Source: UMGS1649 sp045651205 (lineage in GTDB: Bacteria > Bacillota > Clostridia > TANB77 > CAG-465). From it: a stretch of DNA of 12,461 nucleotides. Made by a program: the position numbers and the translations under genes. The notes under the pieces are model-generated. The model was not told where the DNA came from and ran no database searches. It saw only the letters and a program-made list of their open reading frames with translations. Each line of letters begins with the position of its first letter. The first letter of the stretch is position 1. Shown one piece after another: positions 1-5,399 of the stretch. The stretch lies in assembly GCA_045651205.1 (NCBI GenBank), contig JAZRSA010000006.1:1-12461 (forward strand), given 5' to 3'.

Positions 1-13
1 ATAAATACATAAA

Positions 14-111
14 GGGGTAAACAAAAGATGAAAAACGCTGAAAGCCTTGCGGCTGTACACACACACAAGTACATTTACTAATGAAAAAACATTAGTAGCG
101 TTTTTGTACCC
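14..111 (+). ncRNA. candidate structured leader RNA (class unknown)
   Basis: The stretch can fold into a nested multi-branch structure. An outer helix pairs GGGTA (15-19) with TACCC (107-111). A 9-bp helix pairs AAAAACGCT (31-39) with AGCGTTTTT (97-105). Inside are a small hairpin AGCC-TTGC-GGCT (43-54) and a hairpin TACTAATG-AAAAAA-CATTAGTA (76-97), which competes with the 9-bp helix for one base. It lies just before an intrinsic terminator (130-173) and the ribosome site of a prepilin-like gene, the order expected of a riboswitch or other attenuator. I could not match it to a known class. It may instead be the terminator region of an upstream gene outside the window. No promoter is visible upstream of it inside the window. 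Confidence 0.35.
28..81 (+). CDS. possible 17-residue leader peptide
   Basis: A short frame ATG (28) to TAA (79-81) encodes MKNAESLAAVHTHKYIY. AAGGGG at 12-17 sits about 10 nt before the ATG and could serve as a ribosome site. The frame is stopped just upstream (TAA at 10-12), so it is not the tail of a longer gene. It lies wholly inside the candidate structured leader, and its stop codon falls in the 76-97 hairpin, so translation could alter the fold. No known leader peptide is recognised, and chance is a real alternative. Confidence 0.15.
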   Translation: MKNAESLAAVHTHKYIY

Positions 112-129
112 AAAAATAAAAAGATAAAT

Positions 130-173
130 AAGCAAAGTAACATACAATAAAATTGTATGCTGCTTTGCTTTTT
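130..173 (+). terminator. intrinsic terminator in front of the first prepilin gene
   Basis: AAGCAAAG (130-137) pairs with CTTTGCTT (163-170), and CATACAAT (141-148) pairs with ATTGTATG (152-159) around an AAA loop. A T-run follows at 169-173. Only about 10 nt separate the T-run from the AGGAGG ribosome site (184-189) of the downstream gene, so there is no room for a promoter between them. Transcription of that gene must therefore read through this terminator, as expected for an attenuator. Confidence 0.8.
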
Positions 174-197
174 GCATGCAAAAAGGAGGAAGAAAAA

Positions 198-944
198 ATG
201 CAAAAGAAAGGAATATCTTTAATAGTATTAGTAATAACAATAATAGTAATGATAATACTAGCTGCATCTGTAGTAATATCTATGAGTAATACAGGGATAA
301 TAGATAAAGCAGATTATGCTACACAACTTACTGATAAAAAACAAGTAGAAAATTTAGCAGCATTAACTTGGGCAGAACTATATACAGAAGGAATAAAAGA
401 ACAATTTATACTAGAAACCAAAGTTAATGAAAAAATGAAAGAAAGCGGTATTGATACGAAAAAATATAATCTTATGATAACGAATACTGGAATAACAGTT
501 CAAGAAAAGAAAGCTGCGTTAAATGAGTATGGATTCTATTTTGATATTGAATATGTATGTAATGGATTTAATCCTGGCGATGGTAATATAGGTAATTCAA
601 GAGTTATATTAACAGAGGATGGAGTTACGGTAGAACATATAATAACTAATAGAAAAACTTTAGAGGGCGCATCTGTGGCTGGTCATGATTTTTTTGGTTA
701 TACTTGGTATGCTTTTGATAATATGAAATATAATGTTGTACACACAGGTAAGGCATCATTTAATTCTGACGCAAGTGTGTATTATGATGAAAACGGATTA
801 TACCATGCAAGATTTGAATATTCAAATCTAAACTATGAGTACAAAAAAGCTTATATAGATGCGAGCATATTGACTTTTAATTTTTCAGATGATGGAAAAA
901 GTTTTGAAGTATTAGGACAAGTTTTTAATGCAAATGTGAACTAA
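198..944 (+). CDS. prepilin-like protein 1 (type IV pilin/type II secretion pseudopilin family)
   Basis: Predicted 248-residue surface or pilus-associated protein. The start is ATG 198, behind AGGAGG at 184-189. A TTG at 153 is in frame but lies inside the terminator hairpin and would spoil the class III signal. The N-terminus MQKKG|ISLIVLVITIIV is a prepilin peptidase site (cleavage after Gly5) followed by the hydrophobic helix to about residue 28. Mature position 5 is Val, not the usual Glu. Residues 30-60 are an amphipathic helix, and KYNLMITNTGITV (89-101) is a strand shared with the two other prepilins in this window. Residues 105-248 form an acidic, aromatic-rich domain that I do not recognise. 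No assembly ATPase, platform protein or peptidase gene is in view, so whether it builds a pilus or is displayed alone is unknown. Its 5' end closely resembles the gene at 3752. Confidence 0.85.
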   Translation: MQKKGISLIVLVITIIVMIILAASVVISMSNTGIIDKADYATQLTDKKQVENLAALTWAELYTEGIKEQFILETKVNEKMKESGIDTKKYNLMITNTGITVQEKKAALNEYGFYFDIEYVCNGFNPGDGNIGNSRVILTEDGVTVEHIITNRKTLEGASVAGHDFFGYTWYAFDNMKYNVVHTGKASFNSDASVYYDENGLYHARFEYSNLNYEYKKAYIDASILTFNFSDDGKSFEVLGQVFNANVN

Positions 945-960
945 TAATTAAAATGCATAT

Positions 961-995
961 AAAAATAAGAGCAAAATATTTAGCTCTTATTTTTT
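961..995 (+). terminator. intrinsic terminator after prepilin 1
   Basis: AAAAATAAGAGC (961-972) pairs with GCTCTTATTTTT (983-994) around a 10-nt loop, and the 3' arm runs into the T-tract. It ends the monocistronic prepilin 1 transcript 16 nt after the stop codon. The A-tract and T-tract flanks could let it work on both strands. Confidence 0.85.
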
Positions 996-1029
996 ATACA
1001 AATTTATTATAAATATTTTCTAAAATCAC

Positions 1030-1057
1030 TTGCTAAATTTTAAAAATGTGGTAAAAT
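1030..1057 (+). promoter_or_regulatory. promoter of the perR-rbr operon
   Basis: A -35 TTGCTA (1030-1035) and a -10 TAAAAT (1052-1057) are separated by 16 nt, with a TGTG-type extension just before the -10. The start site would fall near 1064, immediately before the palindromic operator at 1068-1090, so a bound repressor would block it. Confidence 0.65.
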
Positions 1058-1067
1058 ATAATTGTGT

Positions 1068-1090
1068 TAAATAGTAATCGTTACTATTTA
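1068..1090 (+). promoter_or_regulatory. PerR/Fur-type operator
   Basis: A perfect inverted repeat with 10-bp arms, TAAATAGTAA (1068-1077) and TTACTATTTA (1081-1090), and a 3-nt spacer TCG. Its core TAGTAATCGTTACTA has the 7-1-7 layout of Fur-superfamily boxes (known PerR boxes are of the form TTATAATNATTATAA). It lies at the predicted transcription start and overlaps the first base of the ribosome site of the PerR-like gene. This implies negative autoregulation and peroxide-inducible control of the rubrerythrin downstream. Confidence 0.75.
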
Positions 1091-1100
1091 GGAGGTAATC

Positions 1101-1463
1101 TTGAGAAGTTCTAAACAAAGAGATTTGGTTTGTGAAATAGTTAATTTAAGCTGTTCACATCCGACTGCTGAAGAAATTTATGAAATGTCTAGGCAGCAAA
1201 TTCCAAATATTTCTCTAGGTACTGTTTATCGTAATCTTAATACATTAGTTATTGAGAAACTAATAAGAAAGATTAAAGTTGATGATACACATTATAGATA
1301 TGATCACAACAAAGATAAACATGCTCATTTTATATGTACTAAATGTAGTAATATAATTGACCTACCAGAGAATATGTTAAAAGTAGTGGAAGAATTCGAT
1401 GGAAACAAGGTGACAGATATAGATTTATCTCTCACTGGAATTTGTAAGGATTGCTTAAATTAA
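1101..1463 (+). CDS. perR: PerR-type peroxide-sensing repressor (Fur superfamily)
   Basis: A 120-residue Fur-family repressor expected to bind a palindromic box as a metal-loaded dimer and release it after peroxide oxidation. The start is TTG 1101 behind AGGAGGT (1090-1096). Residues 1-60 are the winged helix (HPTAEEIYE, SLGTVYRNLN). By spacing to Bacillus PerR, all five regulatory metal ligands are present: His20, Asp68, His74, His76 and Asp87. The last is Asp, as in PerR, where Fur proteins have Glu. The structural zinc site is complete: Cys79/Cys82 and Cys115/Cys118. The N-terminus is about 17 residues shorter than Bacillus PerR, which appears common in clostridial members. The gene lies 13 nt before rubrerythrin and its operator is at 1068-1090. 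Zur or Fur is the alternative but fits the ligand pattern less well. Confidence 0.88.
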   Translation: MRSSKQRDLVCEIVNLSCSHPTAEEIYEMSRQQIPNISLGTVYRNLNTLVIEKLIRKIKVDDTHYRYDHNKDKHAHFICTKCSNIIDLPENMLKVVEEFDGNKVTDIDLSLTGICKDCLN

Positions 1464-1476
1464 GGAGGATATTAAA

Positions 1477-2016
1477 ATGGATTTAAAAGGATCAAAAACA
1501 GAGGCTAATTTAATGGCAGCATTTGCTGGTGAGTCTCAAGCAAGAAACAAGTACACATACTATGCTTCTAAAGCCAAAAAAGAAGGTTATGAACAAATTG
1601 CAGCTATATTTACTGAAACTGCAGATAACGAAAAAGAACACGCTAAAATGTGGTTCAAGTTATTACATGATGGTTCAGTGCCAGATACAATGACTAACCT
1701 AAAAGATGCTGCAGAAGGCGAAAACTATGAATGGACAGATATGTACGCTTCTTTTGCTGAAACTGCAAGAGAAGAAGGTTTCACAAGAATTGCTTATCTT
1801 TTTGAAGCTGTTGGTAAAATAGAAAAAGAACACGAAGAAAGATATAAAAAATTATTAGCAAATATAGAAGAAGGAAAAGTATTTGAATACGGAGATGTTA
1901 AAGTTTGGAAATGTAGAAATTGCGGACACATCCATGTAGCATTAAAAGCTCCAGAAGTATGTCCAGTATGCGATCATCCAAAAGCATATTTCGAACTTAA
2001 AGCAGAAAACTATTAA
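1477..2016 (+). CDS. rbr: rubrerythrin (non-heme di-iron peroxidase)
   Basis: A 179-residue cytoplasmic rubrerythrin that reduces hydrogen peroxide to water in anaerobes, taking electrons through its rubredoxin domain. Residues 1-135 are the four-helix di-iron bundle, with Glu19 in GESQARNKY and two ExxH motifs, E52-H55 and E116-H119. Residues 141-176 are the rubredoxin-like iron centre, with Cys146-x2-Cys149 and Cys162-x2-Cys165. The domain order is the classical one, not the reversed form. The AAGGAGG site (1462-1468) overlaps the stop codon of perR, so the two genes are co-transcribed. The operator in front of perR would make rubrerythrin peroxide-inducible. A terminator follows 7 nt after the stop codon. 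Confidence 0.95.
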   Translation: MDLKGSKTEANLMAAFAGESQARNKYTYYASKAKKEGYEQIAAIFTETADNEKEHAKMWFKLLHDGSVPDTMTNLKDAAEGENYEWTDMYASFAETAREEGFTRIAYLFEAVGKIEKEHEERYKKLLANIEEGKVFEYGDVKVWKCRNCGHIHVALKAPEVCPVCDHPKAYFELKAENY

Positions 2017-2022
2017 TAATGT

Positions 2023-2047
2023 AGCGCACCCTAAGGGGGCGCTTTTT
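2023..2047 (+). terminator. intrinsic terminator of perR-rbr
   Basis: AGCGC (2023-2027) pairs with GCGCT (2039-2043) and CCC (2029-2031) with GGG (2035-2037), with one internal mismatch and a TAA loop. TTTTT follows at 2043-2047. It is GC-rich against an AT-rich background. Confidence 0.88.
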
Positions 2048-2048
2048 A

Positions 2049-2078
2049 TTGACAAAAAAGTATATAATATAGTAGAAT
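2049..2078 (+). promoter_or_regulatory. promoter of the pyrophosphatase operon
   Basis: A consensus -35 TTGACA (2049-2054) and a -10 TAGAAT (2073-2078) are 18 nt apart. A TATAAT at 2063-2068 lies too close to this -35 to be its partner. The promoter starts 2 nt after the T-run of the preceding terminator. Confidence 0.7.
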
Positions 2079-2111
2079 ATACGTGTAAATTAACATAAAA
2101 GGAGAAATTTA

Positions 2112-3737
2112 ATGAGAAATACAACATATGTTTTTGGTCATAGAAGACCAGATACAGATTCGGTAGCGGCATCAATAGCATTATCTTATCTAAAGAACAC
2201 AAGAGGGCATAATACAACACCAGTAATACTAGATCATTTAAATAAGGAAACAGAGTTTGTATTAGATTATTTTAATATAAAGGAACCAGAATTCTTAAAC
2301 GATGTTAAATTAAGAATAGAAGATATAGATTACTATAAAGATTGTTATGTAGAAGATACTGCAAGTATTAAAAAAGCTTATGAGATGATACTTAAACAAA
2401 GTATAACAGGTATTCCAATTGTAAATAGACGTCAACAATTACTAGGTTTAATTACAATGAAAATGATAGCACACGAATTAATTTCAGGAGATTTTACTCA
2501 TCTTACTACGTCTTATGATAACCTACTTGAAACATTAGAAGGAAAAGAAATTCTAAGATGTGATGAAGAAATCCATGGAGAGATTTATGCGGCGGCGTTT
2601 AGAAGTACAACAATATTAAATTCAGTAGCATTAAATGAACATCATATTGTTATTGTTGGGGATAGACATAGTGTAATTGAGTATGCAATTGAGAATAAAG
2701 TTAAGTTATTAATAATTGTTGGTGGTAGAGAAATTAAACAAAAGCATTTAGAATTAGCTAAAAAGAATAATGTAAATATTATTAGTACAAATTTAGATAC
2801 GTTCCATACAACAAAAATGATAGGTTTGAGTGGGTATGTTAAAAATCTACTTACAAGAGCAAGAATAGAAAGAATAAAAGATACAGATTATTTAGATTCA
2901 TTTATGGAATTAAGTAGTAAACAAGGATATAATAACTATCCAATTGTAAACTCAAAAAATAAATGTTTAGGTTTAATAAGAGTAACAGATATTAAAGATA
3001 TAAATAGAAAGAAAGTTATTCTTGTAGACCATAATGAAGTAGACCAAAGTGCAATAGGTCTTAAAGAAGCAGAAATAGTAGAAATAGTAGACCATCATAA
3101 GATAGGAGATTTAAGCACAAATGCGCCTATTAACTTTAGAAATATGAACGTTGGTAGTACAAGTACAATAATATATAACATGTATTTAGAAACAGGTACG
3201 GAAATACCAATGGATATGGCAGGATTATTACTTTCAGGTATAATTTCAGATACGCTTAAATTTACATCTCCAACAACTACAGAAAGAGATAGAGTAGCAG
3301 CAATAGATCTTGCGAGAATCGCAGAATTAGATATAGATACGTATGCAACAAGAATGTTTAAAGCTGGAACAAGACTTGATGGTAAAACAGTAGAGGAAAT
3401 TATTACTTCAGATATGAAGATATTCCCAATAGAGAAGGAGAAAGTTGCAGTATCTCAAGTGCTTACATTAAATTCAGAAGAAATATTAGATAAGAAAGAT
3501 GAGTATATAGCAGCATTTGAAGAAATATTAAAAGACAGAAGATATACAATGGGAATTATGTGCTTAACAGATATAATAGCAAATGGTTCATACATATTAT
3601 ATGATCCATATAACGAAGAAAGAATAAAAGAAGCGTTAGGATTAAAAGAAATATATCAAGGAATATACTTAGATGGTATATTATCTAGAAAGAAACAAAT
3701 AATACCTAAAATTATGGCATACATAAAAGGTAGATAG
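2112..3737 (+). CDS. ppaC: CBS-DRTGG family II manganese-dependent inorganic pyrophosphatase
   Basis: A 541-residue cytoplasmic enzyme that hydrolyses pyrophosphate to phosphate and so drives biosynthetic reactions. The DHH catalytic domain is split. It opens with GHRRPDTDS (His10, Asp14, Asp16) and resumes with VDHNE (Asp306, His307), VDHHK (Asp327-His329) and SDTLKF (Asp380). The DHHA2 domain ends with the substrate loop SRKKQ (525-529). Between the halves lie a first CBS domain (about 65-130), a DRTGG-type domain (about 140-245) and a second CBS domain (about 246-300). In characterised CBS-PPases these modules bind adenine nucleotides: AMP and ADP inhibit, while diadenosine polyphosphates bound at the DRTGG region activate. 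The start is ATG 2112 behind AGGAG. A prepilin gene follows after 14 nt in the same operon. Confidence 0.93.
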   Translation: MRNTTYVFGHRRPDTDSVAASIALSYLKNTRGHNTTPVILDHLNKETEFVLDYFNIKEPEFLNDVKLRIEDIDYYKDCYVEDTASIKKAYEMILKQSITGIPIVNRRQQLLGLITMKMIAHELISGDFTHLTTSYDNLLETLEGKEILRCDEEIHGEIYAAAFRSTTILNSVALNEHHIVIVGDRHSVIEYAIENKVKLLIIVGGREIKQKHLELAKKNNVNIISTNLDTFHTTKMIGLSGYVKNLLTRARIERIKDTDYLDSFMELSSKQGYNNYPIVNSKNKCLGLIRVTDIKDINRKKVILVDHNEVDQSAIGLKEAEIVEIVDHHKIGDLSTNAPINFRNMNVGSTSTIIYNMYLETGTEIPMDMAGLLLSGIISDTLKFTSPTTTERDRVAAIDLARIAELDIDTYATRMFKAGTRLDGKTVEEIITSDMKIFPIEKEKVAVSQVLTLNSEEILDKKDEYIAAFEEILKDRRYTMGIMCLTDIIANGSYILYDPYNEERIKEALGLKEIYQGIYLDGILSRKKQIIPKIMAYIKGR

Positions 3738-3751
3738 TATAGGAGGAACAA

Positions 3752-4519
3752 ATGAAAAAAGGTATATCATTAATAGTATTAGTAATAACAATAATCGTTA
3801 TGATAATACTAGCAGCAGCTGTGGTAATATCTATGAGCAATACGGGAATAATAGATAGAGCAGACGTTGCAACTAAAGCAACAAATGAAAAGCAAGTGCA
3901 AGATTTAGCAGCGTTAGCATGGGCAGAATGTTATATTGATAATTATAGAGGAGATAGACTTAAAGAAGAAGTACTAACAAAGATAGCAGCACAAGGTGTA
4001 GAAGTTAGTAAATATAATATAAGCATAACAGATACGGGAATAGAAGTTAAACCTAATGTAGGGAAGGTAACAAACTTAGCAGGTACAACATGGAAGTTTA
4101 AAGAATATATAAGTGGATATGACGATGTGTTTGGTGTCTTTAATTATGAAGAACAAAGTGGATATGAAAGATATCCGAATGGAACAAAAGTATTAACAGA
4201 ATTAGGAGAGTATAATATTTCTTCGTTGGCACTAACTATAATACAAGATAATGTTTTATTATCAACAGTAGGTAGTGTGGAATATTTCTTGGATTATATT
4301 CCGGAAAATAATTTAGGTGCGCAAAAAGGGTGGTATGCTGTTACAGAAGAGGATACATTTAAGTTTTTAACAGGCAATTATACTTCTGTTGAAGAGTTAC
4401 TTGATATGTTAATACCAATACAAACACCAACAATAAAGTTTTCTGATGAAACAAATTCGGCATTAATGAATACAAAATTAATAGCCTGGTTGTATGAAAA
4501 TGCTACGCGTATAAAATAG
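3752..4519 (+). CDS. prepilin-like protein 2 (type IV pilin/pseudopilin family)
   Basis: Predicted 255-residue exported protein. The start is ATG 3752 behind AGGAGGA (3741-3747). MKKG|ISLIVLVITIIV is the class III signal with cleavage after Gly4, and mature position 5 is again Val instead of Glu. Residues 3-59 match prepilin 1 at 47 of 57 positions. The shared strand KYNISITDTGIEV is at 87-99. The C-terminal domain begins at AGTTWKFKEYI (110) and ends with TPTIKFSDET and LIAWLYENAT. From memory this pattern resembles a domain found at the C-termini of various surface or phage-associated proteins in gut clostridia (low certainty). The gene is 14 nt from the pyrophosphatase with no promoter between, so expression is presumably coupled. 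A terminator follows. Confidence 0.85.
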   Translation: MKKGISLIVLVITIIVMIILAAAVVISMSNTGIIDRADVATKATNEKQVQDLAALAWAECYIDNYRGDRLKEEVLTKIAAQGVEVSKYNISITDTGIEVKPNVGKVTNLAGTTWKFKEYISGYDDVFGVFNYEEQSGYERYPNGTKVLTELGEYNISSLALTIIQDNVLLSTVGSVEYFLDYIPENNLGAQKGWYAVTEEDTFKFLTGNYTSVEELLDMLIPIQTPTIKFSDETNSALMNTKLIAWLYENATRIK

Positions 4520-4524
4520 TTATA

Positions 4525-4549
4525 AGAACGGGTTTAACCGTTCTTTTTA
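4525..4549 (+). terminator. intrinsic terminator of the ppaC-prepilin 2 operon
   Basis: AGAACGG (4525-4531) pairs with CCGTTCT (4538-4544) around a 6-nt loop, followed by a T-run to 4548. It lies 5 nt after the stop codon. Confidence 0.88.
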
Positions 4550-4555
4550 TTTTAT

Positions 4556-4584
4556 TTGACAAATCATCTAATTTGCAATAATAT
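4556..4584 (+). promoter_or_regulatory. promoter of prepilin 3
   Basis: A consensus -35 TTGACA (4556-4561), a 17-nt spacer and a -10 TAATAT (4579-4584). The start would fall near 4591, giving a leader of under 20 nt with the ribosome site AGAGGTG just before ATG 4609. Confidence 0.78.
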
Positions 4585-4608
4585 ATTTATATACTAAGAG
4601 GTGAAACG

Positions 4609-5226
4609 ATGAATAGAAAAAGTGGTGTTAGCATGATAATATTAGCGGTAACTATTACGGTTATGGCTATTTTGATTGCTATAGTAATTTCTTTTTTAGA
4701 AGATTCAGAGATAATGAAAAAAGCAAGGAATACAACTAAAACGTCAAATTTACAACAAATTAAAGAGGTAATGAGGGTGGTTTGGAATAATGCTAATGCA
4801 AAAACGTCGCCTACGCTTTCAGAATTAGAGGCAGCTGTAAATGATGCTATTATTAAAAATGATATAGATACGAGTAAATACAATATAATAGTTACAGAAG
4901 ATGAAATATTTGTTTCAACAGATTTTGAGGCTCCGTTAATAGCTAGCAGCTCGATGGCATATACTAATACTACGGCTACAGTAACATTAACTTTTGGAAA
5001 TTTAAAAGAAACGGATTATCCTGCTACTGTAGAATATTATATAAAGAAATCTACAGCTCCAGTAGAGGCATATTCTTTTAAAGAAAAAGTAACATTAACG
5101 AACCAATTAAGTAATGCATATACATTTACTGGGCTTACATCTGCTACATCATATAACACAAAGATTGTAATTACAGATGTAAATGGTAATAAAACAGAAA
5201 CGGTGCTTAATTTAAAGACACAATAA
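4609..5226 (+). CDS. prepilin-like protein 3 with fibronectin-III-like C-terminus
   Basis: Predicted 205-residue exported protein. MNRKSG|VSMIILAVTITV is a class III signal with cleavage after Gly6, and mature position 5 is Ile. The hydrophobic helix reaches about residue 30. The linker helix and the strand KYNIIVTEDEIFV (90-102) align with the other two prepilins, although sequence identity in the helix is much lower. Residues 107-205 resemble a single fibronectin type III domain, as judged from alternating strands and YTFTGLTSATSYNTKI followed by TDVNGN, the usual F/G-strand pattern. Such domains usually mediate surface binding or act as spacers. The gene is monocistronic, with its own promoter and terminator. 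It could be a minor pilin or an adhesin, and no assembly genes are in view. Confidence 0.82.
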   Translation: MNRKSGVSMIILAVTITVMAILIAIVISFLEDSEIMKKARNTTKTSNLQQIKEVMRVVWNNANAKTSPTLSELEAAVNDAIIKNDIDTSKYNIIVTEDEIFVSTDFEAPLIASSSMAYTNTTATVTLTFGNLKETDYPATVEYYIKKSTAPVEAYSFKEKVTLTNQLSNAYTFTGLTSATSYNTKIVITDVNGNKTETVLNLKTQ

Positions 5227-5239
5227 AATGCTATATAAA

Positions 5240-5268
5240 AGATAATACCAGGTGGTATTATCTTTTTT
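5240..5268 (+). terminator. intrinsic terminator after prepilin 3
   Basis: GATAATACC (5241-5249) pairs perfectly with GGTATTATC (5254-5262) around AGGT, followed by TTTTTT (5263-5268). Upstream A residues extend the stem. Confidence 0.9.
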
Positions 5269-5269
5269 C

Positions 5270-5298
5270 TTGTCATATTGAATATTAAGGTATATAAT
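5270..5298 (+). promoter_or_regulatory. promoter of the htrA-two-component operon
   Basis: A -35 TTGTCA (5270-5275), a 17-nt spacer and a consensus -10 TATAAT (5293-5298). The start would fall near 5305, leaving a leader of about 95 nt that holds the hairpin at 5312-5346. A further TATAAT at 5359-5364 lacks a good -35. Confidence 0.72.
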
Positions 5299-5311
5299 AT
5301 AGTAACAAAAT

Positions 5312-5346
5312 CACATAATTTAACATGTATTTTTGTTAATTATGTG
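5312..5346 (+). promoter_or_regulatory. long hairpin in the htrA 5' leader
   Basis: CACATAATTTAACA (5312-5325) pairs with TGTTAATTATGTG (5334-5346): 13 bp with one bulged T and an 8-nt loop. An A-run follows, so it is not a + strand terminator. It begins a few bases after the predicted transcription start. It could be an mRNA-stabilising 5' hairpin or, as DNA, an inverted repeat bound by a regulator such as the response regulator of the same operon. The sequence does not decide between these. Confidence 0.6.
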
Positions 5347-5399
5347 AAAAAAATAATATATAATATATTTAATAATATAATGAAAAACTGGAGGAAAAG

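Noticed and set aside
14..111. c-di-GMP-I (GEMM) riboswitch
   Set aside because: There are partial echoes (GGGGTAAAC, ACGCTGAAAGCC, TAGCG...TACCC), but the obligatory hairpin with a GAAA tetraloop between the first two is missing, and the 9-bp helix 31-39/97-105 does not belong to that fold.
153..197. Upstream TTG start for prepilin 1
   Set aside because: It lies inside the terminator hairpin, has no ribosome site and would add 15 residues before a textbook prepilin signal. ATG 198 has AGGAGG at the right distance.
2060..2074. Fifteen-base match GTATATAATATAGTA shared with 5290-5304
   Set aside because: Both copies sit at promoter regions and consist of the AT-rich -10 and its flank. Chance plus promoter constraint explains it better than a shared regulator site.
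1942..2220. Minus-strand open frames, here and at 4587-4883, 5037-5276, 5320-5520, 5825-6373, 6395-6661, 7001-7240, 7401-7610, 7972-8312, 9222-9416, 9705-10049 and 11166-11558
   Set aside because: Almost all lie antisense to strongly recognisable + strand genes; two mainly cover intergenic promoter, terminator or leader sequence. Their translations have skewed, low-complexity composition and no recognisable domain or start context.
5347..5399. Second htrA promoter at TATAAT 5359-5364
   Set aside because: No credible -35 at 16-18 nt; the region is simply A/T repeats.
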